DNA from: GCA-2748575 sp965222725
Lineage (GTDB): Bacteria; Pseudomonadota; Gammaproteobacteria; Pseudomonadales; Ketobacteraceae
Direction: 5' to 3'
Length of the DNA: 64,000 bases
NCBI GenBank assembly: GCA_965222725.1
Contig: OZ244969.1
Location: 1,798,001 to 1,862,000 of the forward strand
The first letter of the stretch is position 1. The number at the start of each line of letters is the position of its first letter. The translations under genes and the position numbers were made by a program. The notes under the pieces were generated by a model that was not told the origin of the DNA, made no database searches, and saw only the letters and a program-made list of their open reading frames with translations. This document shows, in pieces, positions 28,494 to 37,098 of this stretch.

Positions 28494-30044
28494 GTGATCA
28501 TATCACAGACTTTGCGCCGTGCCGTGCAGCAACATCCCAATGGTACTGCGACGATCTATAAAGATAGAAAGCAGTCATGGCGGGAGTTTGAAGGCCGCGC
28601 CGCTAGACTTGCCGCAGGCCTGCTGTCATTGGGGATAGAAAGGGGAAGCCGCATTGCGATCTTGTCTCTCAATAGTGACCGCTATCTCGAATATTTCTAT
28701 GCGGTGCCCTGGGCTGGTGCCGCCCTTAATCCCGTCAATATTCGGCTTGCTCCCCCGGAAATCGCCTTTACTCTTAATGATTCCGGCTCGTCAATCTTGT
28801 TTGTGGATGACACCTTCAGTGCGATGCTACCGAAGTTGCGTCCGCTGCTTGATAGTGTCGAACATGTGGTGTTTATGGGCGACGGGGAGTTACCGGAAGG
28901 TTGTGTTTGCTACGAGGCGTTGATTGACGCGTCAAAACCTTTACGGGATCTCAGCGAAGGCGGAAAGGAGCTCGCCGGACTTTTCTATACCGGGGGTACC
29001 ACCGGCCGGTCCAAAGGCGTGATGCTGAGTCATGACAACCTCGTTTTCAACGCGCTTAATGTGGTGCCGGAAATGAGTTACGGGCCTGACACTATTTATA
29101 TGCATGCGGGTCCGATGTTTCATCTGGCTGATATGGCAAGCACCTTTGCAGTAACCCTGGCCGGTGGAACCCACGGGATTGTGCCACGTTTCGAAGTCGG
29201 CGATGTGCTGGGCTTCATTGAGCGCGAGAAAGTCACACACACGCTACTCGTACCTACAATGATCAACCTTCTCGCGTCGTCCGGAAAAATAAAGGATTTC
29301 GATGTCAGCAGCGTGAAGCGCATGCTGTATGGCGCGTCGCCGATGCCAGAGGCAGTATTGATCAGTGCCATGGAGCAGATGCCGCACGCCTTGTTTGCCC
29401 AGGGTTATGGGCAGACAGAGGCTTCACCCATCATTACCGCGTTGGCCCCGGAGTTCCATTTGCCGGGAGGCGACAAGCTACGAAGTGCGGGCAGGGCTGC
29501 GCTGGGTGTCGAGGTTGCCATTCTTGACAAAAATGATGTTGAGCTACCGCGTGGTGAAGTCGGGGAGATCTGTGCCAGAGGTGGGAACGTTATGCTCGGT
29601 TACTGGGGAATGGAGCAGGCATCGGCCGAAACTCTGCGCAACGGCTGGTTGCATACCGGTGATCTCGGCTATATGGATGAAGATGGGTTTGTCTTTATCG
29701 TCGATCGTAGCAAGGACATGATCATCAGTGGTGGAGAGAATATCTTCTCTGTCGAAGTGGAAGGCGCCATCTACAGCCATCCTGCTGTGCAGGAATGTGC
29801 GGTAGTAGGGATTCCCCACGACGAATGGGGCGAAACAGTGCATGCCATCGTGGTGCTTTGCGAAGGTCATACTCTTAAGGAAGATGAGCTGTTGGTCCAT
29901 TGCCGGGAGCGCATTGCGGGCTACAAGCTCCCTCGAAGCGTCGAGTTTCGAAGCGAGCCATTGCCCATAAGTGGTGCCGGTAAGATTCTCAAAAACGAAC
30001 TTCGAGCTCATTACTGGCGGCAGAAGGAGCGGGGGGTCAACTGA
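28494..30044 (+). CDS. AMP-forming acyl-CoA ligase
   Basis: A 516-residue ANL-family enzyme starting at GTG 28494 with AAGGAG upstream. It has the phosphate-binding loop YTGGTTGRSKGVMLSH, the A5 motif YGQTEAS, the hinge region TGDLGYMDEDGFVFIVDRSKD and a C-terminal Lys in GAGKILKNEL. It activates a carboxylic acid to its CoA thioester at the cost of ATP. It is placed to activate the acid released by the esterase modules, feeding the acyl-CoA dehydrogenases downstream. Confidence 0.92.
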   Translation: MIISQTLRRAVQQHPNGTATIYKDRKQSWREFEGRAARLAAGLLSLGIERGSRIAILSLNSDRYLEYFYAVPWAGAALNPVNIRLAPPEIAFTLNDSGSSILFVDDTFSAMLPKLRPLLDSVEHVVFMGDGELPEGCVCYEALIDASKPLRDLSEGGKELAGLFYTGGTTGRSKGVMLSHDNLVFNALNVVPEMSYGPDTIYMHAGPMFHLADMASTFAVTLAGGTHGIVPRFEVGDVLGFIEREKVTHTLLVPTMINLLASSGKIKDFDVSSVKRMLYGASPMPEAVLISAMEQMPHALFAQGYGQTEASPIITALAPEFHLPGGDKLRSAGRAALGVEVAILDKNDVELPRGEVGEICARGGNVMLGYWGMEQASAETLRNGWLHTGDLGYMDEDGFVFIVDRSKDMIISGGENIFSVEVEGAIYSHPAVQECAVVGIPHDEWGETVHAIVVLCEGHTLKEDELLVHCRERIAGYKLPRSVEFRSEPLPISGAGKILKNELRAHYWRQKERGVN

Positions 30045-30087
30045 ACCACTGTTTTCGCTAAGATCAATTACTAGCACGGAATAAACC

Positions 30088-31248
30088 ATGAATCTTGAAT
30101 TTACACAGGAAGAGTTGGATTTTCAAAAGTCCATACGCGCATGGATGCGGGAAAACGTACCTGAAGAGCTTGAGCGCGTGTCAGCACTTGGCAATATGCC
30201 AACCAAGTCGCAGCAGCAACAGTGGGAGAGGAGTTTGGGTAAACAGGGCTGGCTGGCGCTAACTTGGCCAGAACAGTACGGTGGGCCAGGCTGGACGGCG
30301 ACGCAGCGCTATATCTTCGATATTGAAAGGGCGATGGCCGGAGCGCCGCCAACCAGCCCCTTCGGTGTCGCCATGGTAGGCCCAGTTATTTATACATTCG
30401 GCTCGCCGGAACAGAAGGAGAGATGGCTGCCTGGGATTACCAGCGGCGAGACTCTCTGGTGTCAGGGATATTCTGAGCCCAATGCCGGGTCGGATCTCGC
30501 GTCGCTTAAAACCCGCGCTGAACGCAAACAGGATCACTATCTGGTCAATGGACAGAAGATCTGGACCACGCAAGCGCATTGGGCAGACATGATGTTCTGT
30601 CTCGTCAGAACCGACCCCGAGGCAAAGAAGCAACAGGGCATCTCTTTTCTGCTTATTGACATGAAGACACCGGGCATCGAAATTCGCCCCATTTATTCTA
30701 TTGATGGGCACCATCATCTCAACGAAGTATATTTCACCGATGTCGAGGTACCTCTGGAAAACCTGGTTGGCCAGGAGGGTATGGGCTGGACCATAGCCAA
30801 GTTTCTACTGACACATGAGCGTACCACGATAGCTGGCGTGGCCGACAGCTATTATGCGCTGGCACGGATGAAGCAGGCGATTGAAGATGTACCCTATTAT
30901 ACCGACAAGCCATCGGCAAGGCGGCGTATGGCCGAACTCGAAGTCGAATTGATGGCGCTGGAGTATACCAACTTTAGAACCGTTGCAGCCACAGACGAGG
31001 GTAAACCCTTCGGACCGGAGTCCTCCGGGTTGAAAATCAAGGGTACGGAACTGCAGCAAAAGATGTCTCAAGCCATGGTTGAGATGGGGGGGTTGATGTC
31101 GCTTGCCTGGGATAGCCCTTCGGTAGTGGGTAACGAAAGCTTCAATAATGCTCCCCGGCGTTACAATTTTTTACGTGCTTGTACGATTTATGGCGGCTCA
31201 AATGAGATTCAAAAGAATGTGCTTGCCAAAATGCTATTGGGATTATAG
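30088..31248 (+). CDS. Acyl-CoA dehydrogenase 1, likely heteromer alpha partner
   Basis: A 386-residue flavoprotein with the family regions CQGYSEPNAGSDLASL (FAD/substrate), a middle beta domain and the C-terminal IYGGSNEIQKNVLAKMLL. It introduces the alpha,beta double bond in acyl-CoA. The next gene, ten bases on, is a second, shorter and more divergent dehydrogenase; tandem pairs like this form alpha2beta2 heterotetramers in actinobacterial steroid side-chain degradation (FadE26-FadE27 and similar). That comparison is based on arrangement. Confidence 0.9.
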   Translation: MNLEFTQEELDFQKSIRAWMRENVPEELERVSALGNMPTKSQQQQWERSLGKQGWLALTWPEQYGGPGWTATQRYIFDIERAMAGAPPTSPFGVAMVGPVIYTFGSPEQKERWLPGITSGETLWCQGYSEPNAGSDLASLKTRAERKQDHYLVNGQKIWTTQAHWADMMFCLVRTDPEAKKQQGISFLLIDMKTPGIEIRPIYSIDGHHHLNEVYFTDVEVPLENLVGQEGMGWTIAKFLLTHERTTIAGVADSYYALARMKQAIEDVPYYTDKPSARRRMAELEVELMALEYTNFRTVAATDEGKPFGPESSGLKIKGTELQQKMSQAMVEMGGLMSLAWDSPSVVGNESFNNAPRRYNFLRACTIYGGSNEIQKNVLAKMLLGL

Positions 31249-31257
31249 GGGGCGATA

Positions 31258-32370
31258 GTGGAATTCAATCTTTCTGAAAACACGACAATGGTTGCGGATA
31301 CAGCGAGGCGCTATCTCAAGGATCACTATGGTTTTGTTACCTATAATGAACAGTTAAACCAGGCCAGTCATTGTGATCCGGCACGATGGCAGCTAATGAT
31401 GGAGCTTGGGTGGTTGGGTCTCCCGTTTCCCGAGTCCATCGGAGGTTACGGTGGCGAGTTGATTGATGTAGCGATGATCGTCCGGGAACTTGGAGCGGCC
31501 TTGTGTCTGGATCCTTATGTGGATTTGGTAGTCGCTCCCGGAAAAATGCTCGAATATATTGGAACCGAGCGCGCTATCGTGGTTTTACAATCCATAGTTG
31601 AAAACGATGAAAAGGTGGCGTGCGCGCTCTATGATTGCCATGCCGGTTACAGCGTTCATAAACCGACTGCATCCATCAGAGATGGAAAATTGTCAGGCCA
31701 GAAGAGTTTTGTTCCTGATGGTGGCTGCGCGAACAGAGTCATAGCGACAGCAAGAATCGGGGATGAGCTAGCATTGCTCCTCGTGCCACTTGAAAGCTGC
31801 GAGATCACGCGTTATCGGGCTCTGGACGGTAGTCGATACGCAGATCTGGTGTTTCATGACATTGAAATTGATGACGGAATGATTCTCTCGCGTGGCGCGG
31901 AGACTAGCCGTGTTATCAGCCAGGTTATTGCCTGGCTTCAGGCCCTTGATTGTGCGCGGATGTATGGCGCTGCCAATGCGCTTTATCAGCGTACCCTTGA
32001 ATATGCAAAGACGCGTAAACAATTCGGCGCAGCCATAGGTAGTTTTCAAGTTATTCAACACTATCTTGTGGACATGTTTACTGATCTCCAGCAATTGGAG
32101 TCAATGTTATTCATGGTCGCAGTGAAAGCAGAGCTAGGAAATGCGCAAGAACGAGATCGCGCGTGCTCGGCTGCGAAGGCCTACTATGCCGAAAAGGCGG
32201 TAAAGATCGCTCAGCAAGCCATCCAGATTCACGGTGGTATTGGGGTCACTGAAGAGCTGGACATAGGCCACTACTTTCGTCTTATGACCCACTGTTCATT
32301 GACTCATGGACATCGCGACTTTCACATTGATCGTTTGGCCTCACTACGCGAGGTAAATGGTTGTGCATGA
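31258..32370 (+). CDS. Acyl-CoA dehydrogenase 2, likely heteromer beta partner
   Basis: A 370-residue protein starting at GTG 31258 nine bases after the previous stop. It keeps the fold (QFGAAIGSFQVIQHYLVDM and IQIHGGIGVTEELDIGHYFR), but the FAD/substrate motif in the middle domain is much altered, as in the partner subunits of FadE-type heteromers. It overlaps the GMC gene by fourteen bases. Confidence 0.88.
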   Translation: MEFNLSENTTMVADTARRYLKDHYGFVTYNEQLNQASHCDPARWQLMMELGWLGLPFPESIGGYGGELIDVAMIVRELGAALCLDPYVDLVVAPGKMLEYIGTERAIVVLQSIVENDEKVACALYDCHAGYSVHKPTASIRDGKLSGQKSFVPDGGCANRVIATARIGDELALLLVPLESCEITRYRALDGSRYADLVFHDIEIDDGMILSRGAETSRVISQVIAWLQALDCARMYGAANALYQRTLEYAKTRKQFGAAIGSFQVIQHYLVDMFTDLQQLESMLFMVAVKAELGNAQERDRACSAAKAYYAEKAVKIAQQAIQIHGGIGVTEELDIGHYFRLMTHCSLTHGHRDFHIDRLASLREVNGCA

Positions 32371-33961
32371 ATTTGATTTCATCGTTGTGGGGGCGGGGTC
32401 CGCTGGCTGTGTCCTAGCCAATCGATTGAGTGAGTCAGGGAAGTTCTCGGTTTGCGTGCTGGAAGCAGGTCCACACGACAATAGCGGGTTCGTGAACGTG
32501 CCATTCGGAGTCATCGGACTGATCAAGGAGGGAAAGCGCAACTGGGGTTATGATACCGTAGCGCAGAAATCGCTTGACAATAGGCAACTTTATTGGCCAC
32601 GTGGAAAAACCCTCGGTGGGAGTAGTTCGATCAATGCGATGGTTTACATTCGAGGGCAACCTCAGGACTATGATGCATGGCGCGAGTTAGGCTTGGATGG
32701 TTGGGGTTGGGAGGATGTGCGACCGCTCTTCAACGCTCACGAGAATAATGAGGAGTACCTGCCTGATTCATGGCACGGTAAAGGAGGACCGTTGAATGTC
32801 ACCCGCGTCAGGGATCCGAACCCGCTGACTGAGCTGTTTATTCGTGCCGGCCAGGAGCTGGGCGAAAAACGTAACGATGATTTCAACGGCGAAACCCAGC
32901 GCGGTTTTGGTCGGTTCCAAGTGACGCAAAAAAACGGGCGACGCTGGAGCGCGGCACGGGCGTTTCTTGATCCGGCGAAGGAACGAAAGAATCTGAATAT
33001 TCTGACCGATGTAATGGTCTCCCGAGTTCTGATCGAGAATGAGCGTGCGACGGGGGTAGAATATATTGATGCGGCGGGTACTTCACACGTGCTTCGGGCA
33101 AAACGTGAGGTTGTTCTTGCAGGAGGAGCTATCAACTCCCCTCAGTTGCTAATGCTTTCTGGCATTGGTGATCGTGACCATCTACAAAGTGTTGGTATTG
33201 ATTGTCTAGTTCATTCTCCTGAAGTGGGTCGCAATCTTCAGGATCATCTCGACATGACTATATCGATTCATGATCGCAGCCGGCAGTCGATTGGCTTTTC
33301 CCCTTACTTCGTACCGCGTTTGCTGCGAGCGTTCTACGATTACTTCCGCTATCGGCGCGGGTTTCTTGCCAGCAATGCAGCGGAAGCGGGGGCGTTTGTC
33401 AATGTGGGTGGCGGCTCTCGTCCGGATGTCCAGTTGCATTTTCTGCCGACATTTTTACGTGATCATGGCAGACAGCTGACGCCAGGCTTCGGTTGCACGA
33501 TCCACGTTTGCCAGTTGCGACCCAAAAGCCGGGGATGGATTCGTCTGGCCGATAACAATCCTGGTAGCGCACCACTAATCAATCCTTGTTATCTGTCCGA
33601 CGATGATGATCTCCGAATTCTGCGTGAGGGTGTCAAGTTGGCTCGCCGGGTATTCCACACCAAAGCTTTCGCTAGAGCTTATGGAGGCGATGATCTGCCG
33701 GCTAGCAATGTCGTTACTGATGCCCAGATAGACGCTGATATACGTCAGCGTGCTGAATCCATCTATCATCCGGTGGGCACCTGTCGTATGGGAGAGGATA
33801 ACCTGTCAGTAGTGGATAGCCGATTAAGAGTCAGAGGTGTGTCGGGATTGCGCGTTGCTGATGCGTCTGTAATGCCGATACTAATCAGTGGCAACACAAA
33901 CGCGCCTAGTATGATGATTGGCGAAAAAGCAGCAGGTTGTATTATTCAGGACAGTGCGTGA
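32357..33961 (+). CDS. GMC-family FAD oxidoreductase (choline/alcohol dehydrogenase-like)
   Basis: A 534-residue flavoprotein with the N-terminal FAD fold VVGAGSAGCVLANRLSESG, the GMC signature regions PRGKTLGGSSSINAMVYIRG and VVLAGGAINSPQLLMLSGIG, and the C-terminal HPVGTCRMG with the catalytic His. It oxidises an alcohol, probably a primary alcohol of a pathway intermediate, passing electrons to a quinone or cytochrome. It overlaps the dehydrogenase gene before it. A decayed relative lies downstream of the P450 at 59110. Confidence 0.92.
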   Translation: MVVHEFDFIVVGAGSAGCVLANRLSESGKFSVCVLEAGPHDNSGFVNVPFGVIGLIKEGKRNWGYDTVAQKSLDNRQLYWPRGKTLGGSSSINAMVYIRGQPQDYDAWRELGLDGWGWEDVRPLFNAHENNEEYLPDSWHGKGGPLNVTRVRDPNPLTELFIRAGQELGEKRNDDFNGETQRGFGRFQVTQKNGRRWSAARAFLDPAKERKNLNILTDVMVSRVLIENERATGVEYIDAAGTSHVLRAKREVVLAGGAINSPQLLMLSGIGDRDHLQSVGIDCLVHSPEVGRNLQDHLDMTISIHDRSRQSIGFSPYFVPRLLRAFYDYFRYRRGFLASNAAEAGAFVNVGGGSRPDVQLHFLPTFLRDHGRQLTPGFGCTIHVCQLRPKSRGWIRLADNNPGSAPLINPCYLSDDDDLRILREGVKLARRVFHTKAFARAYGGDDLPASNVVTDAQIDADIRQRAESIYHPVGTCRMGEDNLSVVDSRLRVRGVSGLRVADASVMPILISGNTNAPSMMIGEKAAGCIIQDSA

Positions 33962-34017
33962 TGACATAATTGAATAACAGTGACTTGTTTAACTGCAACT
34001 CAAATAAAAAGGATATT

Positions 34018-34179
34018 ATGAAATTAAACCGTAAGCTAGTGGCAATTACAGGTGGTAGTCGCGACATTGGTGTGGCATTAGCAATAGCGCAGGGAATTAT
34101 TGAAACTGAATTCTTGAGATGAATGCCTGCAGAAATTCTGGAAGGCATTGCGAAGATGGTTCCACTGGTGGAAATATAA
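34018..34179 (+). pseudogene. Short-chain dehydrogenase, internally deleted remnant
   Basis: A ribosome site (AAGGAT) and ATG 34018 start an SDR N-terminus, LVAITGGSRDIGVALA, which jumps straight to the C-terminal part of an SDR (GIIETEFLR, an in-frame TGA, then MPAEILEGIAKMVPL). About 150-170 residues of the middle, including the catalytic Tyr/Lys, are missing. Reading frame is kept across the joint. It is a relic of a ketoacyl-reductase-like gene lying in the operon. Confidence 0.75.
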
Positions 34180-34193
34180 CAAACGAGGTCAGT

Positions 34194-35366
34194 ATGTCCC
34201 TGGATTTCGATGGAGCACGTTTACCCAACCCCTATTTGACCGAAGATCACGAGGCCTGGCGCGATCAGCTGCGTAAGTTTATTGATTCCGAGCTGATGCC
34301 CTATGCCAATCAATGGGAGGAGGATCATAAGGTTCCCGATGAGATCTTCCCCAAGGCTGCTGAAGTGGGCATGTTTGCCGTGGGTTATCCCGAGGCCTAC
34401 GGCGGCCTGACTGAAGGGTTGGATGTATGGCACGGCAATATCATCTATGAAGAGTTGGCGCGTCTTGGTGCCGGTGGTGTCGGTGCAGCTCTCACCGTGC
34501 ATGGTATTTCACTGCCTACCATTTTGAAACTGGCCTCCGAGGAAGTTAAGCAAGAGGTTGGCCCCGCTGTAATCAGTGGTGAAAAGCGTATTTCTTTGGC
34601 GGTGACCGAGCCCGGTGCAGGTTCTGATGTGGCGCAATTAATCACCACTGCTGTGCGCGATGGCGATTTCTATATTGTTAACGGCTCCAAAACCTTTATC
34701 ACTGGCGGCATGTACTCCAGTTGGGCCTCCACCGCCGTCCGTACCGGTGGAGCAGGGTTGGGCGGTATCTCTCTGTTGTTGATTCCTCTCGATGCCGAGG
34801 GCGTTAGCCGCACGCAGCTGGATAAAAAACAGGGCTGGTGGGCATCCGATACCGCGACCTTATACTTCGACAATGTGCGAGTGCCTGTAGGCAACTTGGT
34901 GGGCAAGGAAAACGAAGGTTTTAAAGCCATTATGGGCAACTTCAATCTGGAGCGTATGCAGTTGATTGTGTCCATGGAAGCCTTCGCCCGCGTCTGTCTC
35001 GAAGATGCAGTAAAGTGGGCCCAGGAGCGTAAGACCTTTGGCAAGACCTTGTCCCAGCATCAGGTGATCCGTCACAAAATTGCTGATATGAAACAACGCA
35101 TAAACGCCACTCAAGCCTATATCCAAGTATGCTCCAAACAGTTGATGGATGGTAAGCCCAATGCTGGCGATATCGCAATGTGTAAGGTGCAGGCCAGTCA
35201 GACCATGGAATTTTGTGCTCGTGAGGCCATGCAGATTATGGGGGGTATTTCCTATATCCGTGGCAATCGCGTGGAGCGTATTTACCGTGAAGTGCGCGTC
35301 AATGCCATTGGCGGGGGATCGGAAGAAATTATGCGTGATCTAGCGTCACGTCAGTATGGGTTTTAA
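34194..35366 (+). CDS. Acyl-CoA dehydrogenase 3
   Basis: A 390-residue dehydrogenase. I chose ATG 34194, which has GAGG upstream; the frame opens at 34119 inside the SDR remnant. It has the FAD/substrate motif AVTEPGAGSDVAQL, the helix QERKTFGKTLSQHQVIRHK and the C-terminal GGGSEEIMRDLASRQYGF, where the Glu pair region fits enzymes close to isovaleryl/short-branched-chain dehydrogenases. Substrate not predictable from this alone. Confidence 0.9.
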   Translation: MSLDFDGARLPNPYLTEDHEAWRDQLRKFIDSELMPYANQWEEDHKVPDEIFPKAAEVGMFAVGYPEAYGGLTEGLDVWHGNIIYEELARLGAGGVGAALTVHGISLPTILKLASEEVKQEVGPAVISGEKRISLAVTEPGAGSDVAQLITTAVRDGDFYIVNGSKTFITGGMYSSWASTAVRTGGAGLGGISLLLIPLDAEGVSRTQLDKKQGWWASDTATLYFDNVRVPVGNLVGKENEGFKAIMGNFNLERMQLIVSMEAFARVCLEDAVKWAQERKTFGKTLSQHQVIRHKIADMKQRINATQAYIQVCSKQLMDGKPNAGDIAMCKVQASQTMEFCAREAMQIMGGISYIRGNRVERIYREVRVNAIGGGSEEIMRDLASRQYGF

Positions 35367-35549
35367 TCACGAAAAGCCTTATAAATGGCCCCTCATTCCC
35401 GCGAACACCGGAATAACGCAGATAACTAAAGCGCACACAAAAATATAAAGGATAACAACAATGACAATGAAACTGCCTACATTTAAGTAATTGTTTTTTC
35501 CCGTAAGCAGAGCAGGTAGCCACAGACAATTAAGCGAGAGAGAATAATT

Positions 35550-36701
35550 ATGAGATTTACTGAAGAACACGAAGCAATACGTAATACCATTGCCCAGTTT
35601 ATTGATAAAGAAATCAACCCCTACTGTGATCAATGGGAAAAAGACGGTATCTTCCCAGCTCATAAGCTGTTCAAAAAAATGGGCGACCTTGGTCTTCTGG
35701 GGATCGCCAAGCCAGCCGAGTACGGCGGCATGGGATTGGACTACAGTTATCAAATTGTGTTCTCTGAAGAGCTAGGTCGCATTGCCAGTGGCGGTGTTTC
35801 CATGGCCATCGGTGTGCAAACCGATATGTCTACACCGGCCATGGCCAAGTTTGGCAGCAACTACATCAAGGAAGAGTTTCTTTCAAAAGCCATTGCAGGT
35901 GATGCAGTATGCTCAATTGCTGTGAGTGAGCCTCACGCCGGTTCTGATGTGGCCAATATTAAAACCACCGCTGTAAAAGACGGAGACGACTACATCATCA
36001 ACGGCACCAAAATGTGGATCACCAACGCCACCCAGGCGGACTATCTGTGCCTGCTGGCCAATACCGGTGGTGACAAGCCTCATAAGAGCAAATCTTTGAT
36101 CGTCGTGCCTACCAACACCCCGGGTATTTCATTCTCGGAAAAGCTCGACAAATTGGGCATGCGTTCTTCCGATACTGCACAGATTTTCTTCGACGAGGTG
36201 CGCGTCCCACAGAAGAACCTGATTGGTGAAGAGGGCATGGGTTTTACCTATCAGATGATTCAGTTCCAGGAAGAGCGTTTGTATTGCGCTGCGGGATTAC
36301 TGAAGTCCATGGAACACTGCATTAACACCACTATTGAATACACCCGCGAGCGCCAGGCGTTTGGTAAGCCGCTGTTGGATCAGCAGGTAATTCACTTCCG
36401 TCTGGCGGAGTTGCAAACCGAAGTAGAAGCTCTGCGTGCGTTGACCTATGACGCGGTAGAGGGCTACATCAATGGCATGGAAGTGACCTTGAAAGCCTCC
36501 ATGGCGAAGTTGAAAGCGGGGCGTTTGGTGCGTGAAGTCACAGACGCCTGCCTGCAGTACTGGGGAGGTATGGGCTTCATGTGGGATAACCCAGTTTCCC
36601 GCGCCTACCGTGATCAGCGTTTGAGCTCTATTGGTGGTGGTGCCGACGAAGTAATGCTTGGCATTATCTGCAAGAAAATGGGCACCTTGCCGCGCGCTTA
36701 A
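35550..36701 (+). CDS. Acyl-CoA dehydrogenase 4
   Basis: A 383-residue dehydrogenase with AVSEPHAGSDVANIK, ERQAFGKPLLDQQVIHFRL and GGGADEVMLGIICKKMG. It resembles the enzyme before it but is clearly separate in sequence. A 183-base gap precedes it, with AGAGAGAA before the ATG as a weak ribosome site; it may have its own promoter. It is the last gene of the catabolic run. Confidence 0.9.
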   Translation: MRFTEEHEAIRNTIAQFIDKEINPYCDQWEKDGIFPAHKLFKKMGDLGLLGIAKPAEYGGMGLDYSYQIVFSEELGRIASGGVSMAIGVQTDMSTPAMAKFGSNYIKEEFLSKAIAGDAVCSIAVSEPHAGSDVANIKTTAVKDGDDYIINGTKMWITNATQADYLCLLANTGGDKPHKSKSLIVVPTNTPGISFSEKLDKLGMRSSDTAQIFFDEVRVPQKNLIGEEGMGFTYQMIQFQEERLYCAAGLLKSMEHCINTTIEYTRERQAFGKPLLDQQVIHFRLAELQTEVEALRALTYDAVEGYINGMEVTLKASMAKLKAGRLVREVTDACLQYWGGMGFMWDNPVSRAYRDQRLSSIGGGADEVMLGIICKKMGTLPRA

Positions 36702-37031
36702 TTTAGCAACAGGTTATTAGCAGGGTTAGTTCATGGGAATTGTTGAATACAGAGATTCATTAACTTACTTCCAGTAATTGCCAACATATACATGGTGAGA
36801 AAATCAAATGCCGCTGCATTCCGCTCAACCAAACTAGCATTTATGGTTTTTCTGTTACAAAAAAATGCCTCCTTTAGATAAAGGAGGCTTCAGAAAATGC
36901 ACTCTAAAGAGTGGCACAAAAAACGGCTCTGTCGCATATATAGCTTTTGCCATTTCAATTTATAGAGCAGGTTAGTCATCTACTTCGCTCCGGATAGTGG
37001 GTTGGAAAATTAAGCGGACAGTCGAAACAAA
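36702..37031. other. Intergenic stretch between convergent transcription units
   Basis: No gene seen. It contains the terminator hairpin at 36867-36888, and a second one follows at 37032. Confidence 0.4.
36867..36888 (-). terminator. Terminator between convergent units
   Basis: GCCTCCTTT (36867-36875) and AAAGGAGGC (36880-36888) form a nine-base-pair stem with a four-base loop. Read on the - strand it is followed by a run of seven T, so it is strongest for transcripts of the TRAP gene; it may also slow the + strand. Confidence 0.75.
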
Positions 37032-37055
37032 AGAAGGCGACCGGGGTCGCCTTCT
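37032..37055 (-). terminator. Terminator of the TRAP permease gene
   Basis: AGAAGGCGACC (37032-37042) pairs with GGTCGCCTTCT (37045-37055), an eleven-base-pair stem. On the - strand TTTTGTTT follows. It lies 44 bases after the TRAP stop codon. Confidence 0.75.
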
Positions 37056-37098
37056 CAGTATAGGGCAGGACGTGTTTCGCGTTGCCCCCATATCAGTG

